DNA from: Xylaria sp. FL1777
Lineage: Eukaryota > Ascomycota > Sordariomycetes > Xylariales > Xylariaceae
DNA length: 64,000 nt
Assembly: GCA_022578965.1 (NCBI GenBank)
Contig: MU400535.1
Location: forward strand, 124,001 to 188,000
Reading direction: 5' to 3'
Shown here: positions 35,394 through 47,126 of the stretch, piece after piece
Layout: every line of letters begins with the position of its first letter
Position numbering within the stretch: position 1 is the stretch's first letter
Position numbers and translations under genes: made by a program
Notes under the pieces: model-generated
Told to the model about the DNA's origin: nothing
The model's input: only the letters and a program-made list of their open reading frames with translations
Databases searched by the model: none

Positions 35394-36687
35394 TCATGCA
35401 TGCTGCCTAATAAACTCACCGAGTTTCCGCGCCACCCCTGCGGAACTCTCCTCGAAGCCGATGATGTGACCGATCAGTATCGTATCATGCGGCGCGTCTT
35501 TCTCAATGTAAGTCTCGAGCTGATTCCCTTGGACGCGCTCCATCTCCCGAACCCATTCCGAGCCATCGACGACGAAGATCTCGGCCCCGCCGAATGCCAC
35601 AAGCATGGGGACGGGCGTCTTGAACGGGTGGCCTAGCGGCAGGATGTATGGGTGCTCCGGCGACGCACCGCCAATGTACGTCTTGGCGCCCCAGCGACAG
35701 AGCTCCAAGCCTAGGTAGTCGGTGTGGTAGTTGGGATTGCTCGTGATGACGAATTCAGGCCAGAGACTCTTAATAGGCGCCACCCAGGGAGAAAATAACG
35801 CGGCACAACTAGGCTGCGGGATGTTGAGCTTCTCTCCGTACTCGACGAGGTACCGGAGCAACGCGATCGCGAGGTTCCCTCCTGCGCTGTCACCGGAGAC
35901 CGTAATGTTAGATGCCGGGATCCCTAGTGTGCGCACGAGGTACAGGTAACTCGTCAGCGTATCCTGCAGCGCCGCGGGGAACGGCGCTGATGTTGGACGA
36001 CTCGCTAGACGATACTGAGGCGCAAAAATGTGGCTAACCTTGCCGTGCTTGCGAAAGAGGTCGGCCATGGGGGCTGTGGCAGCACTTCGTCCGTCCATAA
36101 TCACGAATCCGCCGCCGTGGATGTGAAGAACGACCGGCCCAACGTTGGCAGGATCGGCCGGCTTCTCTGGATACCACGTACCCCCGATTATAGAAGGCTC
36201 AACGCTTTCGCTCTCCAGTGGTCCGCGGTACATATCCTTGGGGAACGGCTCGATCTTCTCCCATCTGTCCTTCTCCTTTCCGGGCTCAAGTGATAGCGGT
36301 ACTGGTGTCTCTGTACGGGAGGTTAAAAAGACATATTCGGTGAAGATTCGAAGCATGAGGGATTGTTTGAAGTTCATCTATAACATCCAGAGTCAGCAAT
36401 TGCCATCTGAATCAAGAGCTTGGAAGGCTCTGAGCATATATAGCTCCAGAGTCATGATTATAGTCCGATTGGGAGACATCTATCCATTGCAAAAGACGAG
36501 GAGCAGGAAGAAAGCGAATCTCGAGATTCCTTACCGTAGGAAGCGGCCTCGCCCCCGGAAAGAGAGAGAACGCTAGAATCCACACTGGCAGACGGGCGAC
36601 AATTGTGCAAGAGTAAAGGAGTTTATATAAGACGCTGAGGACAGGGTACGACGCCAGAGGTCGCCCGGGAATGGTAACGGTAGGCAT
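35394..36687 (-). CDS. Alpha/beta hydrolase of the hormone-sensitive-lipase type
   Basis: Two exons, 36535-36687 and 35394-36377, give 378 aa. The first exon encodes an N-terminal hydrophobic stretch (YPVLSVLYKLLYSCTIVARLPVWILAF) that could anchor the protein in a membrane, then splices to MNFKQSLMLRIF. The catalytic domain has the oxyanion motif HIHGGGFV, the nucleophile elbow SGDSAGGNLAI, the acid Asp in FGGAEIFVVDGSEW and the His in DAPHDTIL. These are all hallmarks of HSL-like esterases. A role in lipid or secondary-metabolite ester hydrolysis is possible, but the substrate cannot be read from sequence and no biosynthetic core enzyme lies nearby. Confidence 0.9.
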
Positions 36688-38144
36688 TTTGAGGATCGAT
36701 CGATTCGACTGAAATTTGACTTATTTCCCCTTCTTCTAGATGGACGACTTGATGCCGCACCTTGGTGGAGTTCCGGGATTGGCTAAATAAAACAGAAGAG
36801 GAGAGGAAAACTTCTCCTTGGAATTACCTAGATTTTATCAGATTTCGGAACCGAGCACTGACGGGCAAGTTACGATGTATCAGTTCTCCTCACATTGTCT
36901 AGACTTCAGCTTAGCACCTGGCAGGCAGGCTGAATGTCTCAAATGAGGGCGGCTGATACCCAGGGGCGGTAGATCACTGCATGCCAAGGCAGCCCGGAGT
37001 GATATCAAGCCTGCGTCCCATCTAGCTCACCCTTGTACTACCATTGCGTGTCTTAAGACACGTGTTTAACAGCTTTCTTCTTCACTATCTTATCTTGATC
37101 ACTACCGAAATTTTTCTGGGGTATTTTTAACAAAGCCACTTCGAATGGATATTAATTGTTAGCATTGTCTACACTACATTATCTAGATAGCGTAGTATAT
37201 GCGTCCGATGTAGCTGATTATAACAAACAGGGATAATCATACATGCCCTTGGGTTAAACGCTAACTAGAACGATCCACACGGGCCGTTCCTAAGCATTTC
37301 TTTTTTTAGCCACTATTTACAGAAACATGTTTCTATGTGCGGGGTTTGTAATGTGATATTGGTGGCGATACGGGTACTTGCACTATTACAAACATGGCAT
37401 GGAAGGGATACTAGGTTGTCTCAGAGGATAAACATGTTAGACGACTCTGTCATAAATAGTTTTGCAAGTCCGACCATGAGAAGGTAGATTGTTCTTACAA
37501 GGATGTACCCCAACATATAATAACGAACTCAGTAATAATTAAGCCTACATAGGTATAAAACTCAGATGCAGTACAATGGTTTTAAGAACCAGTTCAGAGC
37601 ATATCATTGAAATCATGAACTGAATTTAGCTGATTACCTATTACACAAAATACCAACTATCTACCCTTCTTCTCAACACAAGGCGGGAGGCCTAACCGTG
37701 TAAACCGTCAACCATTCGGTAACAAAAGGCTGGACTTAACTTTACCTAAGAGCGTTAATGAGTTGTGATGTTCGAAGATTAGATAATAGGTTCAATTCCG
37801 CATTCCTTATACTATGATTGGTCATATATATTTTTAGTCTCGGATCAGTCTTTTCCCCCAGGTTTTCTCCGCGCCTAGACAGTAGTGCGGAGTGGTGGAG
37901 CGCCCATCGATACCTTCATCCCAATACCGTGTTAACACACCGATAGTACAATTATTTCCCGGTCATGAGTTCGGGTCCAAGATGCCGGCTTCGAACCGGA
38001 AATTGATTTATGCTGTACCCATGTATTTGATGGAAATGGACCGTTCTCCAAAAGACCTACCTCAGATATCCCAAATCTGAGACTCATCTATATACATTCT
38101 CATTATCTCACCCCCCAACATCAAGCATATACAGCAACCTCACC
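36688..38144. other. AT-rich intergenic spacer, no gene seen
   Basis: About 1.45 kb between two divergently transcribed genes (hydrolase, minus; dehydroquinase, plus). It is AT-rich, especially 37080-37800. A short tRNA T-arm-like string near 37985-38005 does not extend to a tRNA. Confidence 0.45.
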
Positions 38145-38597
38145 ATGTCACGAACAATCCTCCTAATCAACGGTCCAAACCTCAATCTTCTCGGGACGCG
38201 AGAGCCGCACATATACGGCAGCACGACGCTATCAGACGTAGTGTCGCAGGCCGAATCCCAAGCCTCGACCCTAGGCGTCACACTGCAGAGTTTCCAATCA
38301 AATCACGAAGGCGCCATCATCGACACGATCCAGGCAGCGCGCGAAAGTGTCGATGCAATAGTCATCAACCCAGGCGCCTTCACGCACACGAGCGTGGCGA
38401 TCCGGGACGCACTGTTGGGCGTCGACATCCCCTTCGTCGAGGTGCACGTCAGCAACGTCCATGCGCGCGAGCCTTTCCGCCATCACAGCTACTTCCAGGA
38501 TAAAGCCACCGCCGTCATCTGCGGTCTGGGCACCTTCGGGTATACCGCCGCGATCGAGTTCGCGGCGAAGCACCTGAAAATTAAAAGTCGGTTGTGA
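38145..38597 (+). CDS. Type II (catabolic) 3-dehydroquinate dehydratase
   Basis: Intronless, 150 aa, full length for the family. The enzyme dehydrates 3-dehydroquinate to 3-dehydroshikimate. In fungi the stand-alone type II form (qutE/qa-2) serves quinate catabolism, while the shikimate pathway uses the AROM fusion. Visible signatures are [16 protein letters not shown] with the catalytic Arg and Tyr, [21 protein letters not shown], the catalytic His in [17 protein letters not shown], and CGLGTFGY near the end. The dodecameric cytosolic form is typical. No other quinate gene (dehydrogenase, dehydroshikimate dehydratase, permease or regulators) is recognisable within the window, so it is either a solitary copy or outside a cluster. 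Confidence 0.95.
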   Translation: MSRTILLINGPNLNLLGTREPHIYGSTTLSDVVSQAESQASTLGVTLQSFQSNHEGAIIDTIQAARESVDAIVINPGAFTHTSVAIRDALLGVDIPFVEVHVSNVHAREPFRHHSYFQDKATAVICGLGTFGYTAAIEFAAKHLKIKSRL

Positions 38598-39608
38598 GGA
38601 GGGAAAAGAGGGGGCGAGAATATGAGAATATGATATGAAGATTGGAGAATGCAAGAGCTCTAAACGCAAATTTACCTAGCTAGCTAGATAGACATTTAAT
38701 AATATTTTATCGGGTTTTCATGCTCCTTACCTACTGCGTACCTTGAGTTCCTGTCATGGCTAACTCTGTTAATTGACATATACTAAGTCTAAGCGCTAGC
38801 TTCATTCATGGTCAGCCGATAGCGGAACAATTCTAATATAACTTAACGTAATCATGAGTGAATATTCAGAACCGGTTAATCATTTATCCCGCAGGGTTCC
38901 CTTTTTCCGCTACCGCGAAATGCTCCGATTTTATATTTCTTTCTTTCTTTGATAGAACATTTTCTCTGCGTATTTACCACTCAACCTGTCTTCTAGTACT
39001 AAATAGTTACTACTGGATTGACAAGGGTATGACCCAGGGGTACGGGTTCCCATGCGCTCAAATACCTACTGTAATCCATTAATGATAGATCGTCGTCAGC
39101 AACAACCATGATACCCCTTTAACGACTATCGCTCACTTAGGAAGTTAGTATAATAAGGGCTTGAGCAGGAACCTATATAGTCTACTTGAATTACGATTAT
39201 ATTTCTTCGGCACAAGTGTCTATTTATGTGGCCACTCGGGAGACTCTAGATCAACGACTGGCAGTCTAGGCCTATGAGTATGTATAACTCTACCGCCTCC
39301 ACAATCTACGGAGGCCGTCCTAGGTAAGTAAGGGCCAAATAGCCTTGTCCATACGGTTTATATTGAACTCCAAAATCTGCAATCCATGTCTTCTGGATAA
39401 AACCCAGCCACATCCTCTCGGCCACGGCCGCGTCCCTAACTCCTAACTCGTATCATCAATCTGTCTGCATGCTGTATGAAATTCTCACCACATGCTAATA
39501 TTATGTTGTATCATGATCCTATCATCCGTTAGCGACAGCATTAAGAGGTGAATTATGCGGTATTCACAGACCTTGTCTTTGATTCCGCCGCTATTGATTT
39601 CCCCAAGT
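38598..39608. other. AT-rich intergenic spacer, no gene seen
   Basis: About 1 kb between the convergent ends of the dehydroquinase and the Gln-rich gene. Nothing recognisable. Confidence 0.45.
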
Positions 39609-40924
39609 CTACAGTTCCGTCAGAGCGAACTGTTGACGGACCTCTTCCAGCGGGATATCCTCGCCCCAAATAACTCCGTTCTCTCGGACCATTGACTCCA
39701 CATTACCCAAGTCAACATGGAATGTGGGATGTGGGTGGTCGCAAAGCCCTCGAGAGCAGCCAGTCAAGGCAGTTGCGAACGCGCCTAGGTCAGAAAGCCT
39801 TTGAGAAGTGGCATATTCGTTCTGCTCGGCCACGTAAGTAAGTAAGTAGGTATAAAGGCCACGACGATTTATGATTGCAAGGGGGGCAATTCTTACCTCC
39901 ATCCCAAACCTTCTCGCAATCTCTATCTCCCGCCTAATCGTCAGGTTGATATTGTATTGCAACAACCATGCCACCATGGTGGCCGGAAAACTCCGTTTCG
40001 GCATCGGATAGTTACACCACTACAACAATCGAAGTCAGCTAATATCGTTATTTCGAGCGCGAACTAGGAGGGGGTAGGGAGGGGAGGGAGATGTAAAGCT
40101 TATAGCGGACATGTCGGTATGAAAAGAGTGCTGTTTCGCCCCAAAAGTCCGCCTAAGGCTAGAAGGACACGACTCGATGATGTACCTACTTCGGCCATTA
40201 ATCCTGAGAGCTGCCGAAGGGCGGGCCTTATCACCGCTGTCCATACGACCTTATCCATCTGCTGGACGATTTCTGGGTTCAACGGTTTCATCGTCTTGTC
40301 CTCGAACCACTCCACGCGGTGAAGCTCGCATGCCTCGAGCAGCTCTAACGCCAGGCCTATAGCCATACGGCTGTTGCTTGTTTCCTATGGCGACTCGTAT
40401 CAGCATTGTTAAGCAGTAGGGCGTGCAGACGCCCTTGGACAACTCACCTGATCACTCTCGTAGGCAAATATGGCCAGTCTCATCATGTTAATGAGATGAG
40501 GAGAATCGCGTCGACTCTGTGTGCGTCTATACCAGCAATGAATATGTATCCGGAGAATGTGGTGGCGGAATAATCCCAATTCATCCATACTCAGGGGCCC
40601 GTTCTTCGGCACGTTGAGATTGATAACTGCAGGATAGCCGCTGCTTCTGATGGCTATGCTCCCGTATGCGTATTCTTGTGCGTATTGGCTGCTCCTAAGA
40701 GGCGGTGCGCACCATGAACGGGCGTGACAATGCGCAATTTCTTTAAAGACGCACGGTGGTATTTGAACCATTTCTTGAGTCTGCTGGTGGATCTGTTGCT
40801 GGATCTGTTGTTGGATCTGTTGTTGGAGCTGTTGTGGGATCTGTTGTGGGATCTGTTGTGAGATCTGTGGTTCGGTGCCTGGGGTAGGCCACGGAATCAA
40901 CTCGCTTGGACCGTAGAAAGACAT
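39609..40924 (-). CDS. Unrecognised Gln-rich protein
   Basis: I do not recognise this family. A consistent four-exon model is 40448-40924, 40190-40384, 39897-40019 and 39609-39821 (335 aa). All junctions are in phase 0 with GT..AG borders and plausible branch points. Supporting signs are open frames that join only through these introns (ESDQ/ETSNSR, SGLMAE/WCNYPM, RFGME/NEYATS). The N-terminal part has a Gln-rich repeat (QQIPQQ, QQQIQQQ) encoded by a 12-bp-period DNA repeat at about 40787-40875. The remainder is mixed helical sequence with no transmembrane segment. The frame is also open upstream of the chosen ATG back to a possible acceptor at about 40952, so a further 5' exon may exist. It could be a regulator or a fast-evolving lineage-specific gene; no function is proposed. 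Confidence 0.55.
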
Positions 40925-43137
40925 GGGGATCTGTACTTGTTGCTGAGCCTGTTAGTGGTTGTCTAGAATAGGTGAGGGTAACAGCCCCTTCGATTGTCCA
41001 AAGAGATTGTTTATAGAGGAGATAATAGCATGCTTTCATTTCTTTGAATATTCACGGAGAATAATACTGACCGGCTTGAATATACTAAAACGAGTATCCG
41101 TCTGTTGTTCTGGTGTATGTGGATACAAATTCAAGTCTGACGGTTCCAATGGAACGTTGGTGCTCGGAATAATAAATGAGAAGATGTAAGATGATTTGAA
41201 TAGGTTGGTACTCTGAATGCGTCGATTGTATAGATGATGAATGAACGAGGAAATATAAACTGTTTTGGATTGTAACGTATAGATTTCTCATGGCGGGTTT
41301 CAAGGAAAACTCTTGTTTACCGGACATCATATAGGCGCTACGGACCCCGGACATGAGATAGTGAACTACCTTAATAGTGACTGGAATAGCCATCAATAGA
41401 TGTGGTGCCTTATTTGTCAATCTTACTGGTCTTCGACCAAATTATGACTCTCACCAGGGTATAACCTACTACTTTAGAGTTGGCATAACATCAGCTCAGG
41501 AACAGAGCATTACATTGACGAGTGAGATACAACGGTTCCCCGCGATAAACTTACTGTCCTTTTCCTTCAATATATTTCCGAAGGGAATTATCACGTACTA
41601 CTCTAACGGTTGTAGCCTCATGTAACCTCGTTAGGTTTGACAGAACCATCTGTCATCTGTCACGCTAAGGAACTCAAAGAGAGATGTCAACTAAAAATCA
41701 CAAACTTAAACGATCATGCTGAGTAACGGCAGCCACTCTCCCACGGAGGCATATTAATAAATGCCATTTAAATCGAGAAATACAATCAACTAGAAGCAAA
41801 GGTACTCGTGTAATGGTCTTCCTCTTCCTACACTCCCTGGACAAGTAGTACTAACGGCACTCCAACCAGTACGAAGCCCTTGGCTTTCAACAACAACAAA
41901 AGAAGAATACAAACCCGTCACCGTCTTCGTTGGAGAAAATCGGAACTATATTTTAGGCTTAAAATTAAAGGTTGTGTGATAGATTAGTATATATGTATAT
42001 TTCATTATTCTGCTGCTGTCCAATATAGTTGCCCCTTTCAAAGCTGGGAAGTGCAGTAGTAGGGCTACACAAACACTCGATGAGTCATTCTATTGTAAAA
42101 GTCAAGTTAAGGACAAGCTACACCCGAAGCCTGAGTCCGTGATCTTCAATACGGATCGCACACCGCCTTCGAGGACTCTCCGTTAGTATCGGCCCTATAC
42201 ATTGGCATATCCATGGTCTCTCGGAACTTGGTACGTGTGTGTCCACCTCTTTAAATTCAGTATACTTGTAGACCCTCTTCCATTTTAGTACCATATTTAC
42301 CTTTTCAATGGCCACACTATAGCATGACGGTACTGCTCCATCTGCCTCCTTACAGTCAGCAACTCGTATGGTCGTGGACCTTGTGGGGAAAGGATGTCAT
42401 CCATAAGTGCTCAGGATATCAAACCTCATTCCATAGCAACCGGAGTCCCGGCTTGCTGGTTGCTTGCCTCAGTTAGCTACGGATAACATACAGCCCTTCT
42501 GTTTCGACTGCAATGTACCTCACTCAGGACATGGCATTCCACAAGGCAATCACCACTAAAACTAATCCCTTCATATAAACGGTTTATGACATTGTTGACA
42601 CGAAGGTCATGAGTGTAATCCTCATGATGACTGAAACAATTACCTTTCGTGTTCATCCACATAACAAGTTCCATTTTCTCTCACCCATATCTAGAATAGG
42701 AATGATAGTAGGTTGCTGCTCATGTTCACTATTACCTTTGCCCCTGAAGATCTATACCTTAGTCAGCTTTTGGAGTTCAATACTAAATATCTTGTTACTA
42801 TATTTCACTGGGAATCGTGAGATTGATAGTTATGTATAGGTTACTGCGTGGGGAGTGGTCTACTATCAAGAAAATATGTCTACTGCGAAACTCGGATTGA
42901 AAAGCTCGCTTAATTCGCTCGCTAAAGTATATTTTCATCACAAAGCAAATCAATGCTGACCGATAGCAGGAAGATGGCCGTACGACTACATCAAGCTGAT
43001 TCCGAGCTGATCCAGAGAGAGCGCCAAGCATATTTGTCGCCGGCCATTGTCACTTTCCCAAACGCCGATTGTAATACAACAATGGGGTTAACGCTGTCTT
43101 GCGCTCATCCTATCCTATTTCAAGTTCAAAATTAAGC
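40925..43137. other. Intergenic spacer, no gene supported
   Basis: About 2.2 kb. The left end may contain a 5' exon and the promoter of the Gln-rich gene. The remainder has only small frames on both strands with no family pattern. Confidence 0.4.
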
Positions 43138-44542
43138 CTACCGAAGCGGGGCTTGCATCTTCGGACGAATTGACCTCACTGCTAGGGATAATGTTCTCGA
43201 GTCATATTTCTTTGTCTGAGGATCCCACCATGCTTTGCAATCCACCACGAGGGTGGCATTTTGGGTACGAATCTCCACAAGACCAGACACTTTTATTGAG
43301 CCTCGAGGGGGATAAGCAGGTGCCCAACGCCATTTCTGTGCAAAACTCTTCTTGAACTTATCCCAGGGGCCACTCATGTGCTCCTGAGCCGTGCGAGTCA
43401 TGTATAGTTTTGCACTTGATATATTCGGGATGGCATTGTCTATGTTGGCTCCTTTGCCCAAGGTCTCAGGTGTTGTGGTTCCCGTAGACCTCTTGTCTAT
43501 GGAAGGTAAGGGGCTACCAGTTGACCTCCCATCAGCGCGGTCCTGAGAGGGCTGAGGTGACGAGGTCGAACTAGGTTTCCCCGGCGGTTTTCCGAACTGT
43601 TGGTAAATCCTTTCCACGGCTTCCTGCACAGTAGGTGTGGGATCCGTTTGAGACCCGAAGAACTTGGCGATATTCGTGGCGTTCTGTAGTATCAGTGCAT
43701 TCGTGAAGCTCCACAACGATGATGTGAGCGCTGAGGGCCAAAGTGCTTGCTGTGTCCAGAAGACGGCACCCGAATCAACAGGCTGCGAGGTCCATGTAAT
43801 ACCATTCCCACCACCAAAAGCTAACCTAGGCATAAGTTAGTCTATGTAATATCTCGGGAGAAGGGTCGGAAAGCATCGTACCCCTGTCGAACGAAAGTTG
43901 GCGGTGGCCTCGATGGAAACTCTACGGTAAGCCAATAACCGGAAATAGTCGGGGTCTTCTCACGTCGGCCTACGAATCGAGGATGGCCAGCAACAACACG
44001 ACGCGCTATCTCGGCAAGGTTGACTATCCCACGATTAGCAAATGAACGCCTGTGTGATGCCTCGGATATGCTGACCTCGTATGGAATCCATAAGGGGTTT
44101 GTTCCTGCTAGCTTTGACGTAGGCTTGCCACTCAGGATCAGAACCGCGGTACGGCAGCGACTCAACCGTCTTTGTGAAACCCGGGAACGGTATGAAAAAG
44201 GGCTCATCTTCTTCTTCCTCGAGTTCTCGGAGCTCCTCCTCAGTCAAGTCGAATTCAGCCTCGTCAACCAAGGCGATCAGGGTCCGCGTGGTAATCTCGT
44301 AGAAGGCATAAGTGAAAGCGGCTGTGATGAGGAAGTTCCTGTAGGCCAACGGTTAGGATAAACGGACATGGAAAGAGGGTGTGAGGTTGGGCGTACGAAA
44401 TCCTGGGCCGTTTCCTCCGAAATTTCACCCGTTGGATGCGGAGAACCTCAGGCTGTGGAGAGTTGGGAGGCCTAACTCGCGCGCCGAGGGAGAAGATCCT
44501 CGAGAGGATCCTCTGTTGTAGTAGACGAGATATTCGAAGCAT
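43138..44542 (-). CDS. Conserved fungal protein, probably mitochondrial membrane
   Basis: Four exons, 44397-44542, 44076-44338, 43882-44023 and 43138-43825, give 412 aa. The N-terminus is rich in Arg, Leu and Ser without acids (MLRISRLLQQRILSRIFSLG), like a mitochondrial targeting sequence. A hydrophobic stretch (NFLITAAFTYAFYEITTRTLIALV) follows and may span a membrane. Then come an acidic segment (EEELRELEEEEDEPFF) and a conserved-looking region (GSDPEWQAYVKASRN, NLAEIARRVVAGHPRF, WTSQPVDSGAVFWTQQALWPSAL). I know this pattern from uncharacterised fungal proteins but cannot give a function. Splice sites were placed where reading-frame continuity was restored; two donors (GTACGC, GTCAGC) are non-consensus, so exon borders are less certain than the gene itself. 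Confidence 0.75.
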
Positions 44543-45522
44543 GGTGGGCAGATTCTGGTTCTGAGGCGCGCCACGAGCCGGCGGCCGAAGGTAGAGGCCG
44601 CTCTCGTGTGCAAGCCGGCAATGAGCAGCGTGGAGCCGGACTATCTATAATAAAAGCTGCCGTGGGGGATGACTCGACCGATGCGCCTTTGAGGGCGGTA
44701 GCCTCGATTACGTAGCGCGACAAGCAAAATACCGATCTACGGCTGAGGCGATGGGGATGTTCCTGGAAGAGGTGGTGCGTGGTGGTTGCGAGTTCGCTGG
44801 TTGGGAAATAGTAACAATTTGTAAGTGCCTACTGTAGGTAACGTAGGTAGGCTGGAGGGGACCTGCACTAGGTAGATCTACTAGACAGGGTGCCAGGGAG
44901 TTGGGTGCCGCTTCGAAGAAATTCTACGTATATGCAGTAGATAGGTAGAGGTGTATGTATAGAGTACCGGTATGTAGGTAGGCCGACATGCGGAAAATGA
45001 TATACCGTACAAATGCACAGTACATACCGGATACCACTTTTCACACCCCGTACCTATATCGATACGTAGATACCTAGAGGTACTTACCTCCTACTGATTG
45101 AATGCGAATATTTTTATCACATAAAAACAAACTTACCTAGTAGTAGAGGAAGTCAAGCTTGCAAATCTCATGAATTCACACATGACACTTAATTCCGACA
45201 TTTCCTTGAGCATGTTCAGCAAGTCTCGAGGTTGTGTAATCCGGCAAATAGTAGATAGAACACCGTACATGATGTCCTTACTTAGAGGTAAGTAATACAC
45301 ATGTACTCCACAGTACCCATCAGATAAGTGGTAGCTGCGTTTTAATACTGTGCCAGCCTGCTTTAATCTACTACCTGCGTAAGTAGGTAAGCTTCAGTAC
45401 ATACGGATTATAGGTATCACCTTTCAACTTTACTACAGCAGAGGCTGGAACAATCTTGAATTGTCCCATCTGCTCGACTATCCCACGCAATTCAACCGAA
45501 GACGACATAGAATTCGCTCGCA
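44543..45522. other. Divergent promoter region
   Basis: About 1 kb between the mitochondrial-type gene and the Vps3844 gene, with dense TAGGTA/TACCTA words between 44830 and 45080. Small frames at its left end are not supported as genes. Confidence 0.5.
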
Positions 45523-46716
45523 ATGAAGCTCAACAGCTTCCTGCTCCCAGCACTGGCTGGCGTCGCCGCCGCCGCCGCCGATTCAGCACCACAACATGCC
45601 GAAGCATACATGCTCAGACACACCAAGCAAACCACAGCAGCTGAAGCTCCATCGATACCGAACTCCCTCGCTGAAGCCATCCTCCTCCAGCGCCTGAGCT
45701 CGCCCGATGAACCCTCGGCTCTTGGCCCGATTCCAGACTCCCTAGATGAAGATGAAGCTGTCTCCTATATCAATGACTTCGCGAAGCCCCCGCGGCCCCT
45801 GTTCGATGATTCGAGCGCCGACGAACCCAAGCAGCTCGTCATCGCCTTTTCAGGCATCAGCGCCAAACGCTACAAGCAACTGAAGGCCGCTATACCTCGC
45901 GTACCGCTTGCATTTACAGCCCCTGGCCTTGGCCCATTACCCGCTAAGGCCAGCTCGGGCTGCGCCTTTGGGCCATCCACCAACCCCAGGGGGAGCGAGT
46001 CGAGCAGATGCTGGAGTGGGAAGACACAATATCTGCAATACGATGTGACGAAGGTACGATGGCCGGTTTACACAACCTCCTTAATGATAAACAATCTCTA
46101 ACCTCGATCTTTGTAGGACAGCAACGTCATCCAACAACTCAGCCTCAGCCTCGCGGCGCTGAAATCCTACGCTAAGGAAGGCCTGATGGAGACGACCATT
46201 GTATTCCTCGACGAGGACTCGTCCCCCAGCGACGACGAGCTCCGCCGCCGCCAGCTGCGCTTCCAGAAGGAGACGGCGAACGGGCCATCGACGTCCGGCA
46301 CCACGTTCGTGTCGAGCACCCACGGCTCGCCCGACAAGGTCTTCAACGCCTTCGCGGGCCGTCCCACGGTGGTGCCCAACTGCTTCGTGTCCCAGAACGC
46401 CTGCGAGACGGCCACGAGCTCGTGCTCTGGCCACGGCGTGTGCGTCGACCGCTGGGGCAAGGACGACACGGATAACTCGTGCTTCTTCTGCCACTGCGGC
46501 AAGACCGTGGAACAGGATATCAAGGGCCACAACCAGGTGTTCTACTGGGGCGGCGCCACGTGCCAGAAGCGAGACGTCAGCACGCCCTTCTGGCTCTTTG
46601 CCGGCGTCACCATCGCCCTTGTGAGCACTATTGCCTTCTGCATCGGTCTGCTGTTCAGCGTTGGCGAGGAGAAGCTACCCGGCGTCATCGGGGCTGGTGT
46701 ATCAAGGTCTAAGTGA
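45523..46716 (+). CDS. Vps3844-type (DUF3844) vacuolar sorting membrane protein
   Basis: Two exons, 45523-46053 and 46117-46716, give 376 aa. It has an N-terminal signal peptide (MKLNSFLLPALAGVAAAAAD), a long luminal part and an EGF-like cysteine-rich module (NCFVSQNACETATSSCSGHG, then CFFCHCGKTVEQ). A single transmembrane helix (WLFAGVTIALVSTIAFCIGLLF) lies near the C-terminus, followed by a short cytosolic tail. This is the architecture of the fungal Vps3844 C-terminal-domain family, a predicted ER/vacuolar-pathway type I membrane protein. The family name suggests vacuolar sorting, but direct functional evidence is thin. Confidence 0.88.
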
Positions 46717-47126
46717 GGAAAGAAGAGGAAACGCAGTATGAGCCAGCATCTATCTATTGGAGTTGGTAGATCCTAGCCCCCTTGCAAAGAGGCATGCGAG
46801 CGCCGGACAGCAGACTCGAGGCAAATAGCCCTTGACGGTGGAGGCTAGTATAGTAGCAGCAGCAATAGGAGTATAGGTATGTTGGTCGGGATAGTAATTA
46901 CGGTTGTATCAATATGTATCGATACAGGCGAGAGAGAGAGAGAGAGGACGTTACGGCATCAGTCACTGGTAATTTCTCTCACAACCCACATGCACGGATA
47001 TCATGGCATCATTTTTAGTTTCATATCAAAAATACAGAAAGTATCGAAACGAAAAAGAGGTGATGGATGCTTCACATCAACATCATCTGTTGTTATATTA
47101 ACATCCGTAAGCGGGGGGGTATCATA
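46717..47126. other. Convergent 3' spacer with (GA)n
   Basis: Spacer between the ends of the Vps3844 and Ntr2 genes. It contains a short GA microsatellite at about 46930-46947. No gene seen. Confidence 0.5.

Noticed and set aside
37975..38010. Possible tRNA T-arm (GCCGGCTTCGAACCGG)
   Set aside because: Stem and loop register do not fit a tRNA and no anticodon or acceptor arms can be formed around it.
25656..38597. Secondary-metabolite cluster around HMG-CoA reductase, MDR reductase, hydrolase and dehydroquinase
   Set aside because: No polyketide synthase, NRPS, terpene synthase, P450, transporter or pathway regulator is present, and large spacers separate the genes.
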